A stretch of DNA of 15,608 nt from CAZFCK01 sp964517355 (GCA_964517355.1 CAZFCK010000104.1:1-15608), one strand, 5' to 3'; counted from the first letter of the stretch, positions 6,782-14,014 are shown. Made by a program: numbers and translations. The notes: generated by a model not told the origin, from the sequence alone.

Positions 6782-8041
6782 TCAATCAATGGATTGCGGA
6801 AGCGCTTCCGGCTCCTCCTCCTGGGGATAAGGGAGCAGTTGTGTCACCATCAGTGTTTCATATTGTCCTTTTCTCGGTTCGGTGACGACCAGAATCTCGG
6901 GACCGAATTCATAGAGCAGTCGTCTTTCCTCGGCTGAAGGCGAGGCCGCCATGCCGTCCGGGCGGACCGCAGCCGCTGCGCGAAAATCCGTTTCACCGGA
7001 GGCCACCGCATTTTGCAAGGCGACTGCCAGGGCGCTGGCATTGAGCTGGGAAAGACCGTTTTCCACGTTGCATCCCGTGTAGATGGTGCCGGTGCGGCCC
7101 AGCACGGCCGCCCCCATATTCACGCCGCTGTAGGGCGCATAGGCGAAAGCGCTCGCTTCGCGGGCCTTTTGCACAAGAGTCAGGATGTCGTCCTTGCCCA
7201 GTTCCGTCACAAACCAGCGGCGGAAGATTTTATCATATTCACCGGATTCGCGTATCTGGCGCAATCCCTGATTGATGAGCGCCAAAAGTTCGTCTTCTTC
7301 GCGATACACGGCGTAATACACGTTGGTAACTGCCAGAGGCGTTCCTACAGGGCTGATGCCCTTGAGACCGACCTTTTTCAGAAGGAAAAACGCGGTGCGG
7401 TCCGCGCCGAAGTAGGCGTCCACTTGTTCGTTGTACACGGCTTTGAGAGCTTCCAGGTCGCTTTCAAAGGCGACCACGATCATGCCGCCGCGTTCTTTGA
7501 GCATGGTTTCATACAGCGAGGCCTTTTTCACGCCGACTTTTCGCGCAACCAGCTGGTTGATGTTGGCCACTCTCCTGAAATCCTTCATAAAGAAACGGGC
7601 CTTGAGAGACACTGTGGGGCGGCTGGAAAATTTGTACAACAGCGCGCGTTGCTCCGTTTTGATCATACCCGAGCTTACCTGGACATCGCCGCTGGAGAGG
7701 TCCATGAGAACCTGCTCCCAGGGCAAGGGGCGCGGCATGAGTTTCACGTTGCTGCCTTGCAGCACCGCCTGGAGCAGTTCCACATCGAACCCATCGGCCT
7801 TGCCCTCGCGCTCGTAGGAAAACGGGGGGAATTCCCGGTCGTAACCATAGACATAGCGTCGTACCGGTTGATCGCGGCTGAAGCCGGAGTCCGGAGCCCG
7901 GGCGGTATCCTGCAAGGGGTCGGGCACCGCTTCATCGCGCACCAGGGCCGCCCCCTGTTCCACGGCCAGGGCGTTGCCTGTAAAGCCAGGCGACAGGGCG
8001 CAAATAAGAGCACAGGCCAGAATCTTGAGAAGCTGCATCAT
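6782..8041 (-). CDS. Secreted solute-binding domain fused to zinc-less cytidine-deaminase-like domain
   Basis: A 419-residue protein with a signal peptide (residues 1-26, cleavage after ALA). A family-3 (amino-acid type) periplasmic solute-binding domain covers about residues 62-280 (GYDREFPPFSYE, GFDVELLQAVL, WEQVLMDLSSGDVQ). Residues 286-405 read as a cytidine deaminase: AREASAFAYAPYSGVNMGAA, then YTGCNVEN. Compared with active enzymes the CAE motif is ASA (335-337) and PCGAC is PSAEE (368-372), so all three zinc cysteines and the catalytic Glu are gone. The ribose-contacting N325 and E327 remain. Deamination is therefore unlikely; ligand sensing or binding is inferred. The start at 8041 has GGAAGG six bases upstream. 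It lies 23 bases after the radical SAM gene. No ABC transporter genes are adjacent. Confidence 0.85.
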   Translation of the reverse strand: MMQLLKILACALICALSPGFTGNALAVEQGAALVRDEAVPDPLQDTARAPDSGFSRDQPVRRYVYGYDREFPPFSYEREGKADGFDVELLQAVLQGSNVKLMPRPLPWEQVLMDLSSGDVQVSSGMIKTEQRALLYKFSSRPTVSLKARFFMKDFRRVANINQLVARKVGVKKASLYETMLKERGGMIVVAFESDLEALKAVYNEQVDAYFGADRTAFFLLKKVGLKGISPVGTPLAVTNVYYAVYREEDELLALINQGLRQIRESGEYDKIFRRWFVTELGKDDILTLVQKAREASAFAYAPYSGVNMGAAVLGRTGTIYTGCNVENGLSQLNASALAVALQNAVASGETDFRAAAAVRPDGMAASPSAEERRLLYEFGPEILVVTEPRKGQYETLMVTQLLPYPQEEEPEALPQSID

Positions 8042-8064
8042 GGCGCGCCTTCCTTGAGTTGTGT

Positions 8065-9186
8065 TCAGAAACCTCCGTCGCGGAGGGCCGTAAAGGCGTT
8101 TGACGGGTAATTGTCGAAGAAAAATCCTTGGCAGAACCCGCACACGCGAGGGATGTAGCCGTTTCTGAAGGATTCCCGCACCTCCTGCATGCGGGGGCCG
8201 TTCCAGATTTCCTGCAGGCTGTTTTCCTTGAGATTGCCCAGCACATATTGGGGCGCGGCGCAACAGAGAGAAACCTTGCCGCTTTGGCGCACCAGCAGTT
8301 GACCGAACCAGGGAGCCAGGCAGGCGCCCTTGCGCAATTTCAAGGGAAAGACGTTGCGGCCGCACAGGGCGCGGCTGGCGCTGTTGCAGGTGTTTTTCCA
8401 GTTGTAGCCCTGAAACAGTTTGGTGGGCATCGTGCCCCATCCAATGGAAAGGCCCAGTTCTTTGCCCAAGGCGTCATATCCGGCCTTGCGTTCCAGAAAA
8501 GTGCGCATCACGTTGCGGTTGAACTGCCGGTAATAACTGAAATGGAAGTCCCGGTCCGGCATCTTTTGCCCCTTCAGGGAATACCAGTTGGGATTGAGCT
8601 TTTGAAAACGGACTTCCGGAATACGCAGTTCTGCGGCAAGTCGCAGAAAATCTTCAATTTCGTCGATGTTTTCCTGCATCACGATAAACGAGAAACAAAA
8701 ATAGGGGCGCTTGCCCGTGGCGTCGCAACGCTCCACCAGGTAGGCGATGTTCTTTTTGATTTTGGCGAAATCCTGCCCCATGATGCGTCTGTATGTTTCA
8801 GCTCTGCCGGAGTGGATGGAGAAGCGTATGGAAAGGCGTGTTTGGGCCAGGAGATCGGCCACTTTTTTATTCAGGAAAAAGGCGGTGGTGTTCATGTGCA
8901 ACACCATGTCGTGTTCCACGGCCTTATCCACGAAATAATCCAGGTCGGCCAGCAGCGGTTCGCCCAGGCCGTGGATGGCCAGCACTTCCATATCCTTATA
9001 ATAGGGGGCCATGGCCTGCAGGAGCGGCGCGTCGGCGCGAACGGGCTTGGTGCCCCGGATGTGACACATGGCGCAGGTATAACAACAACCACGCACGGAT
9101 TCCAGATAGACCACAGGGGGGGGCGACTGTACGACCACTTTGCGTTCTCGGAATTCCTGCATGGTTCTGGAAAAATCTTTACTCAT
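8065..9186 (-). CDS. Radical SAM/SPASM-type protein of unknown substrate
   Basis: A 373-residue radical SAM protein. The cluster motif is C34-x3-C38-x2-C41 (CCYTCAMCH), followed by the GLGEPLL loop typical of the GGE/SAM-binding motif and FSIHSG in the barrel. The C-terminal part has further cysteines (C289, C308/C309, C349 and C352 in VCGFC) and the LGNLKENSLQEIWNGPRM pattern of SPASM/twitch domains, which hold auxiliary clusters. Known relatives modify peptides, sugars or cofactors; no precursor peptide is visible nearby, and the specific reaction is unknown. The ATG at 9186 was chosen because GGTGG lies five bases upstream; a GTG at 9195 is the alternative. It lies 23 bases before the solute-binding fusion gene, so the two are probably co-transcribed. 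Confidence 0.85.
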   Translation of the reverse strand: MSKDFSRTMQEFRERKVVVQSPPPVVYLESVRGCCYTCAMCHIRGTKPVRADAPLLQAMAPYYKDMEVLAIHGLGEPLLADLDYFVDKAVEHDMVLHMNTTAFFLNKKVADLLAQTRLSIRFSIHSGRAETYRRIMGQDFAKIKKNIAYLVERCDATGKRPYFCFSFIVMQENIDEIEDFLRLAAELRIPEVRFQKLNPNWYSLKGQKMPDRDFHFSYYRQFNRNVMRTFLERKAGYDALGKELGLSIGWGTMPTKLFQGYNWKNTCNSASRALCGRNVFPLKLRKGACLAPWFGQLLVRQSGKVSLCCAAPQYVLGNLKENSLQEIWNGPRMQEVRESFRNGYIPRVCGFCQGFFFDNYPSNAFTALRDGGF

Positions 9187-9362
9187 TGTTTCCACCCAGT
9201 TGTGAGATTTGACGACGCTAGTCGCGAAAGTGATTTCTTACATGCCGATATGCTACACTGAAAAACCGCGCGTATCCAGAGGCTCTCCAAGGGGCTCCCC
9301 AGCCCTGGCGCATGCAACGGCGCGCGGCCGCAGAGCTATGTAACGCAAGAAGTGCGGATTGG

Positions 9363-10790
9363 CTATTGACCGGAGCGGCCGGTTTTGCTGGCGAAGTCCT
9401 TGCGCCAGCGTATGGCCAGGTAGAGCACGGGTACAAGGGCCGCGGCCTCTGCGATTTCGCGAAACAGGTACTTGTGCCCCAGCCAGTAGAGACCGGCTCC
9501 CAAAAGCATGGCCAGGAGGAGTTGCAGCACGGCGTCCAAGGGAATCATACGGAATCGCAGTTGGCAGTACCCCACGGAGAGCAGCCCCACGAATCCCTTG
9601 GTGATGACGATGGCCAGGGCCGTGCCCAGCAGGGGCCATTGCGGAATGAGCACAGCGCAGAGCACGAGGTTCAGCGCCAGGCCGATGCAGTAGAAGGTCA
9701 GAAGCAGCGGCGGTTTTTGCGCGCTGATCATGATGTAAGCCGCCAGATTGTGGATAAAGGCGAAAAAAATGCAGGCCACGAGATATTTTTGCATCCATAC
9801 CGCGTCCTGATACGTGTCGCCGTATATCAGCAGGATGATGCGGTCGCTTTCGATGAAGAGCACGAACATGATGCACACTGCGGCGGCCATGAGCCAGCGC
9901 GAGGAAGTGCGCGCCAGATGTTTGAACTCTTCCTTGTCGTTCACCCACAGCTTCGCGAAGATGGGAAACATGATTTTGCCGAGCAGCATGGCCGAAATCA
10001 AGGAAGAAATACCTTCGATGGTCTGCCAGGTGACGCTGTATTGGGCCACGCCTTCGGCTCCGGCGGCGTTCTGCAGGAAAAAGATATTGATTTTATTGTA
10101 AAAGATTGTGACCACCGCCATGAGCGTGAACACGATGCTTTGCTTCCATGTGATCCACACCGCGTTTAATCTGCCCCAGTCGATATGGAAGTGCGCGCGC
10201 CGCATGACGCCGTAGGCCGAGCCCGCCATGTTGCACGCGGTTTCCACGAGCTTGAAAAAGCCTACGCCCACGGGAGAGAGCCCCATGAACAATGCCGCCA
10301 GGCCGTAGCTGAACCCCAGCCCCGCTCCCAGCGTGCGCACGCGCCCCTCCACATCCTGACGTCCGAGGATTTGCAGGACCACGAAAAAAGTGCTGTTGAG
10401 CGCTTCCAGGCCCACGCCCGTGCCGATGACCAGGATCAGCAGTCTGAGTTCGGCGCTGTAATCCTGCCAAAAGATGAAGCCCACCATGCCCAGGAGCGAG
10501 AGGAGGAGCAACACGCCTTTAAGCAGAGTGAATTGCGCGGCAAGCGCCGTGGGGTAGTCGGCCTTGCGAGCAAGCAGGGTGGCCAGATGTTGGTTCAAGC
10601 CGCATTCGGACACAAAACGCACGATTTGCCCGATGGAGAGGGCCAACATGAACTGCCCGTATGTGGTGCTGAAATTACGCGCGAGGTAAATGAGAAAAAC
10701 GGTTTGAAAAAGTTCGCGAGCCCAATGAGCGCTGAACAGATACGCGAATTTGTGCAATATGCGGTGGTGTGGAGTTCTGGTTGGGGGCAT
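9363..10790 (-). CDS. Polysaccharide (Wzx-type) flippase
   Basis: A 475-residue membrane protein with about 12-14 hydrophobic segments spread over its length. It fits the MOP superfamily of lipid-linked oligosaccharide flippases (Wzx/RfbX), which move undecaprenyl-linked sugar units to the periplasmic face. The N-terminus (ELFQTVFLIYLARNFSTTYG, then FMLALSIGQIVRFVSECGL) is the usual first-helix pattern. It shares strand and probable theme with rfbC. The ATG at 10790 has no clear Shine-Dalgarno sequence, and no better start is visible. A gap of 176 bases separates it from the radical SAM gene, so it may be a separate transcript. No glycosyltransferase or polymerase lies in the window, so it looks like a small, isolated surface-sugar locus. 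Confidence 0.87.
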   Translation of the reverse strand: MPPTRTPHHRILHKFAYLFSAHWARELFQTVFLIYLARNFSTTYGQFMLALSIGQIVRFVSECGLNQHLATLLARKADYPTALAAQFTLLKGVLLLLSLLGMVGFIFWQDYSAELRLLILVIGTGVGLEALNSTFFVVLQILGRQDVEGRVRTLGAGLGFSYGLAALFMGLSPVGVGFFKLVETACNMAGSAYGVMRRAHFHIDWGRLNAVWITWKQSIVFTLMAVVTIFYNKINIFFLQNAAGAEGVAQYSVTWQTIEGISSLISAMLLGKIMFPIFAKLWVNDKEEFKHLARTSSRWLMAAAVCIMFVLFIESDRIILLIYGDTYQDAVWMQKYLVACIFFAFIHNLAAYIMISAQKPPLLLTFYCIGLALNLVLCAVLIPQWPLLGTALAIVITKGFVGLLSVGYCQLRFRMIPLDAVLQLLLAMLLGAGLYWLGHKYLFREIAEAAALVPVLYLAIRWRKDFASKTGRSGQ

Positions 10791-10837
10791 GGGGTGCTTT
10801 GGCTGGAATAAAATGTGGGAAGAAAAACGGCTACAGG

Positions 10838-10866
10838 GCTCTACTGGCTGGAGGGGGCGCTGTCAA
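10838..10866 (-). promoter_or_regulatory. Candidate promoter of the flippase gene
   Basis: Minus-strand TTGACA (10861-10866), 17-base spacer, then TAGAGC (10838-10843). The -35 overlaps the stop codon of the upstream unknown gene. The first ten bases, TTGACAGCGC, are identical to those of the promoter candidate at 11689-11698. The -10 is weak. Confidence 0.3.
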
Positions 10867-11645
10867 GTACGGGTGCGGTGCGCAAGGCTTGTCATGAGTT
10901 GTCTGATTTCAGTTGGATGCCCGGCATAAAGTTTACCTGCGAAAGTTGTGATCGTGTCCTTCGCCTGCTTGACCGGGGGGAGCTCAGGGAGCTTTTTCAA
11001 GGCAAACTTTTCGCAGTCCACTGGTTCGATTTTAAGTCCCTGATCCAAGGACGTACAGAAATTCTGCAATGTCGCGCCGGAGATGCGTTCTTTTTCCATT
11101 TCGCACACATTCATGCAGTGGGCAAATCCGAGCACGCTGGAGGGGGTGAGGCCTTCATTGACTTTCCGAATACGTTCGTTGATCTGCTCGGACCAGTCCA
11201 TAAGCATTTTGTAATTGATGGAAACGAGTTTGCGGGTGCTGCCGCGCGGGGTGTGGAGCCTGCCGTTCATATACTCGTCGATTGCTTGCTGAACAATCTC
11301 ATAAACATGCAGCACCAGCTTGATGTAGCGGTTTTTCGCAAACAGGGCGTGCGGAACGGGAAAGTGGCGCTGAGGTTCGACTTGCTCGGTCCAAAGCGGC
11401 AGCTTGTCCGCGGAGACATCCAGCATGGCGTATAAAGTCTTCACGTTTTCCCGGTCAAGCAACACCATATGGAGCAGGGCCGCTTTTTCCAAAACCAATG
11501 ATACCTGGTCGTTCAGGTGCTGGACCTTGAGGGCAAAGCGCTCCTTTTCCTCATCCAGTGAGCTGCGCTCACCAAAGAAGTTTTCAGCCATCTCCAGGAG
11601 AGTTTCCTTCTCCAGGGCGTTAAAATAATCGTCCATGTTGCCCAT
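10863..11645 (-). CDS. Uncharacterised 260-residue soluble helical protein
   Basis: I do not recognise this 260-residue protein. It has no signal peptide and no membrane segment. The composition is charged and predicted mostly helical: the first 60 residues (ALEKETLLEMAENFFG, then ERSSLDEEKERFALKVQHLN) look able to form a coiled coil. Five cysteines are scattered (HCMNVCEMEK, NFCTSL, DCEKF), with no metal motif beyond CMNVC. The start at 11645 has GGAG eight bases upstream, and a TTGACA/TAGAAA promoter lies 25-50 bases before it, so it is very likely a real, expressed gene. It is the first of the minus-strand genes that run to rfbC; 72 bases separate it from the flippase. Confidence 0.75.
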   Translation of the reverse strand: MGNMDDYFNALEKETLLEMAENFFGERSSLDEEKERFALKVQHLNDQVSLVLEKAALLHMVLLDRENVKTLYAMLDVSADKLPLWTEQVEPQRHFPVPHALFAKNRYIKLVLHVYEIVQQAIDEYMNGRLHTPRGSTRKLVSINYKMLMDWSEQINERIRKVNEGLTPSSVLGFAHCMNVCEMEKERISGATLQNFCTSLDQGLKIEPVDCEKFALKKLPELPPVKQAKDTITTFAGKLYAGHPTEIRQLMTSLAHRTRT

Positions 11646-11669
11646 CGTTTGAACTCCATGACATAATCG

Positions 11670-11698
11670 TTTCTACGTACTGCGTCGTGCGCTGTCAA
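11670..11698 (-). promoter_or_regulatory. Candidate sigma-70 promoter of the 260-residue unknown gene
   Basis: Minus-strand TTGACA (11693-11698), a 17-base spacer, then TAGAAA (11670-11675), placing the transcript start near 11664, about 20 bases before the ATG. The perfect -35, optimal spacing and short leader with GGAG make this a credible promoter. It matches the qrcA promoter candidate in both hexamers. Confidence 0.5.
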
Positions 11699-11991
11699 AC
11701 CGCGGCGTAAGGTTCTGACCGCGAGTCTGAGTTGAAGGTCGCGGATTGTCCTGTTATTGTGTGTTGGCGCAATACTGTTTTTCAGACTATCAGGGAAGGT
11801 TTTTTTTTCGGAAAACCACCTTTCGACGTTGCGTTTGAAAAGAGAATACGGAGGTTGCTTCCCGTTGCAGTGCATTTTATGTTTATTGCGCTTTCACAAG
11901 TATGAAGTAACGAGGTGTGAGCCTCACTATTCACGGCAATGCAAGTGGAATGTTATGATGCGCAACGGTTATGAATAATTTTTCAAGAAGG

Positions 11992-12033
11992 CCGCCGCCC
12001 GGCTGTGTGGCGCCGGCCGCGCCGGGCCGGTGG
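11992..12033. other. GC-rich 12-bp inverted repeat
   Basis: CCGCCGCCCGGC (11992-12003) pairs with GCCGGGCCGGTGG (12021-12033) apart from one bulge and a G-T pair, leaving a GC-rich 17-base loop. It stands out from the AT-rich surroundings. On the plus strand TTTT follows, so it could terminate plus-strand transcripts, but no plus-strand gene precedes it. Role unknown. Confidence 0.4.
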
Positions 12034-12202
12034 TTTTCGTAAAAAGGCGCATCCATACAGGTTTTTATGTTTTACAAAAATACAAAACGCTTATTGTGAA
12101 TTGGTGTTGTCAGGACGTGTCCTAAAAAAACGCTGACTCGAAAAGCCTTCCAATAAGCGACATCAGTATTCACAATGAGTAGCTCGACGTTTTGAACAGG
12201 AC

Positions 12203-12342
12203 GCATACTGTAACATTATATATTTGTTGAAAAAATAAGAATAAAATTGTCCGTTTTCCGGCGTCCGGGGGCCTCCCCTGGTTGTCGTGCTGGCGCGAAA
12301 CCACGCGACTTTATTCGATTTTTTTTAGTCAGAAAGTCGTAA
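12203..12342 (+). repeat. Repeat B copy 2, directly upstream of cinA
   Basis: Full copy of family B. It has CTGTAACATT, TATTTGTTGAAAAA, TTTTCCGGCGTCC, hairpin 1 (12265-12281, CCGGGGG-CCT-CCCCTGG) and hairpin 2 (12284-12309: GTCGTG, bulged C, TGG, loop, CCA, CGCGAC), then TTTATTCGA and eight T residues (12319-12326), ending TAGTCAGAAAGTCGTA. Relative to copy 1, the T-A pair in stem 2 replaces G-C and the G-C pair in stem 1 replaces A-T, so pairing is kept. The hairpin and T-run stand 65 bases before the cinA start, where they could attenuate transcription entering cinA. Confidence 0.85.
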
Positions 12343-12390
12343 TGGGTAAGCCTTCACCTTCCAACGTGAGTTTGCTTGAGAGGAGGAACG

Positions 12391-12906
12391 ATGCTGGAGA
12401 TGCAAGAGATTCTCACTCCAAAGTTGCGACAATTGGCCGAGGTCCTAGTTGCGAGAAACTGGCGCATGGCCACTGCCGAATCATGCACGGGCGGCTTGTT
12501 GTCCGGCCTGCTCACTTCTTTGCCGGGCAGCTCCCGGTGGTTTCAGGGGGGAGTGGTGAGTTATCAGGATGAGGTGAAGCGCGATCTGCTGAAGGTGCCG
12601 CAGACGATACTCGAGCAACATGGCGCTGTGAGCAAGGAAACCGTGCAGGCCATGGCCTTGGGGATCTGCGGTCTTCTTCACGTGCCTGTGGGCGTGGCCA
12701 CTTCAGGTATTGCCGGACCGGACGGAGGGAGTGTGGAAAAACCCGTGGGCACTGTCTGTTTCGGCATGGCGATTGACGGACTGGTTATGAGCGACCTATT
12801 CCTGTTCACAGGCGATCGGGCCTCCATACGCCGGCAGACGGTGGTCATGGCCCTGGATCTGCTGTTGGAACGCCTGCCCGCGGGGCTTTTCGCCGCGGAA
12901 GGGTAG
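12391..12906 (+). CDS. pncC: CinA C-terminal-type NMN amidohydrolase
   Basis: A 171-residue stand-alone CinA C-terminal domain. PncC converts nicotinamide mononucleotide to nicotinate mononucleotide and ammonia, recycling pyridine nucleotides in the cytoplasm. Motifs: AESCTGG with the nucleophile Ser31, VVSYQDEVK with Tyr58 and Lys63, TSGIAGPDGGSVEKPVGTV. The N-terminal MoaB-like domain of full CinA is absent, as in many proteobacteria. The ATG at 12391 follows GAGGAGG by four bases; TTG at 12376 and ATG at 12400 are less likely. It precedes thpR; cinA-thpR-recA order is known in several bacteria (for example Deinococcus), but recA is not in this window. Repeat B lies just upstream and repeat A just downstream. 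Confidence 0.92.
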   Translation: MLEMQEILTPKLRQLAEVLVARNWRMATAESCTGGLLSGLLTSLPGSSRWFQGGVVSYQDEVKRDLLKVPQTILEQHGAVSKETVQAMALGICGLLHVPVGVATSGIAGPDGGSVEKPVGTVCFGMAIDGLVMSDLFLFTGDRASIRRQTVVMALDLLLERLPAGLFAAEG

Positions 12907-12978
12907 CGGCGTGCGCCTTTGGCCGGCGTTGTCCATACAAGAAAATATTTCCCTTTGTTTTTTTCCGGGAGAAACCAT

Positions 12979-13083
12979 TAGCGCATTTTCGCCTTGAAAC
13001 AAGGCTCTCCCCTGAAACAATTTCAAATTGTTACAGGGAAATGCATAAGAGCATCTAGCGCTTTTCAAGCGTGAGATGCTCTA
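12979..13083 (+). repeat. Repeat A, full copy between cinA and thpR
   Basis: 105-bp copy, nearly identical to 5283-5387, differing at a few bases (for example in the second hairpin, where the A-C mismatch becomes A-A). It is bounded by TA on both sides. It separates cinA and thpR and ends 19 bases before the preferred thpR start, so any cinA-thpR transcript carries three hairpins in its spacer. It may lower thpR expression or provide an RNA-processing site. Confidence 0.9.
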
Positions 13084-13102
13084 AAAGAACATGGGGGCGC
13101 TG

Positions 13103-13681
13103 ATGACGGTCCGCGCATTTTTGGGCTTGCCTCTTCCGGAAGCGTATCAACAGGAGCTGGAAAGGCTTCGCAAACGCTGGCAGTATCGATTGCGTTCCAG
13201 GTTGACCTGGACCAGGCCGGGCAATTGGCACATTACACTTAAGTTTTTGGGTGATACGCAAGAGGCTGCCGTGCCCCGGATTCAAGAGGCCTTGGAGTGC
13301 ATACGCTGGGAGGCGTTTTCCTTGAAAGGCGCGTCAGGAGGTTTTTTCCCTCCCGCCCCAGCAAATAAACCTCCGCGGCCACGGGTGGTGTGGGTCGGAT
13401 TGGGGCAAGGGGCGCGTGAAACCGCGCAGCTGGCCGGTGCTGTGGAAACTGCCTTGGCTCCACTGGGGATTCCGGCGGAAGATCGCGAATTCAGAGCGCA
13501 TTTGACTCTGGCGCGGGTCAAACAGGCCGTCGCCGATGACGCATGGGGCGCATTGCTGCAGGAACTCCACGCCCTGGAGTGGCCCGTATGCGCCATGGAT
13601 CGGTTCGTTTTGTGGAAGAGCGTGCTCGGGCCCGGAGGCCCCGCTTATACGCCTTTGACCGTTTTCACAGCCAAAGATTGA
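13103..13681 (+). CDS. thpR: RNA 2',3'-cyclic phosphodiesterase (LigT/ThpR family)
   Basis: A 192-residue member of the 2H phosphoesterase superfamily. It hydrolyses 2',3'-cyclic phosphates on RNA ends to 2'-phosphate and in vitro joins tRNA halves. The two catalytic HxTx motifs are HITL (His43) and HLTL (His133), correctly spaced. The N-terminal VRAFLGLPLP strand and late LWKSVLGPGGPAYTPL segment are typical. I prefer the ATG at 13103, preceded by GGGGG at five bases and giving the family's usual short N-terminus; ATG at 13091 adds four residues. Neither start has a canonical ribosome site. It lies downstream of cinA with a repeat A copy in the gap. Confidence 0.9.
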   Translation: MTVRAFLGLPLPEAYQQELERLRKRWQYRLRSRLTWTRPGNWHITLKFLGDTQEAAVPRIQEALECIRWEAFSLKGASGGFFPPAPANKPPRPRVVWVGLGQGARETAQLAGAVETALAPLGIPAEDREFRAHLTLARVKQAVADDAWGALLQELHALEWPVCAMDRFVLWKSVLGPGGPAYTPLTVFTAKD

Positions 13682-13704
13682 AAACTCGGCTTGCTGGGTG
13701 GTGC

Positions 13705-13765
13705 GTGTGTTATAACATTTCGTATTTGTTGAAAAACAAGCATTGAATAGTCGTTTTTTTTCCTT
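13705..13765 (+). repeat. Repeat B copy 3, truncated 5' part
   Basis: Matches the 5' half of copy 1 (TATAACATTTCGTATTTGTTGAAAA) but breaks off in a T-run just where CCGGCG and hairpin 1 should begin. A 14-base match to the family B 3' end (GTCCGAAAGCCGTA, 13871-13884) appears on the far side of repeat A. The GC-rich hairpin core is missing. Confidence 0.75.
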
Positions 13766-13870
13766 TAGAGCATCTCACGCTTGAAAAGCGCTAGATGCTC
13801 TTATGCATTTCTCTGGAACAATTGGAAATTGTTCCAGGGGAGAGCCTTGTTTCAAGGCGAAAATGCGCTA
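13766..13870 (-). repeat. Repeat A, inverted full copy inside repeat B
   Basis: 105-bp copy in the opposite orientation to the other three, starting TAGAGCATCT and ending AAATGCGCTA. Here the second hairpin has a G-C pair where other copies have mismatches. It is flanked on the left by the 5' part of repeat B and on the right by 14 bases of its 3' end, with TA at each junction, as expected for insertion at a TA in the TTTTTAGTC sequence seen in B copy 2. Confidence 0.9.
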
Positions 13871-13998
13871 GTCCGAAAGCCGTATTGAAAACGTGTTTCA
13901 GAACGGTTGTGCCGCGAGGGGAACCCCTTGTTGCCGGCTGCGCATTTCGAGGTTCCCCCCCATCAAAGACCGTTACGTAACGTCAAAAGACATCGCCA

Positions 13999-14014
13999 GG
14001 GGCGCGGACGCCCC
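13999..14014 (-). terminator. Weak terminator candidate after the 163-residue gene
   Basis: Perfect 6-bp stem GGGGCG/CGCCCC with a four-base loop, 16 bases past the stop codon on the minus strand. The only T-run (TTTT) begins about ten bases later, so intrinsic termination is uncertain. Confidence 0.3.

Larger units (their letters stand above)
11646..12390. other. Divergent gene-free region upstream of cinA
   Basis: About 745 bases between the minus-strand unknown gene and plus-strand cinA. It contains the promoter candidate of the former (11670-11698), a GC-rich hairpin (11992-12033), an AT-rich stretch with alternative pairings (12089-12176), repeat B copy 2 (12203-12342), and the cinA ribosome site. 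I find no convincing plus-strand promoter between repeat B and cinA. Open frames here are short and lack ribosome sites. Confidence 0.75.

Noticed and set aside
8042..8440. N-terminal extension of the solute-binding fusion frame
   Set aside because: The extra 133 codons overlap the radical SAM gene, are basic and low in hydrophobic residues, and precede a good ribosome site, ATG and signal peptide at 8041.
7013..9261. Two long plus-strand frames opposite the fusion protein and the radical SAM gene
   Set aside because: They overlap genes with clear motifs on the minus strand and show no recognisable domain or ribosome site.
9196..9362. Promoter for the radical SAM gene
   Set aside because: The 167-base gap was read on the minus strand, but no -35/-10 or -24/-12 pair of convincing quality was found.
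13971..13982. 12-bp palindrome CGTTACGTAACG as a regulatory operator
   Set aside because: It lies between the 3' ends of convergent genes with no promoter nearby; it may be chance or part of the termination region.
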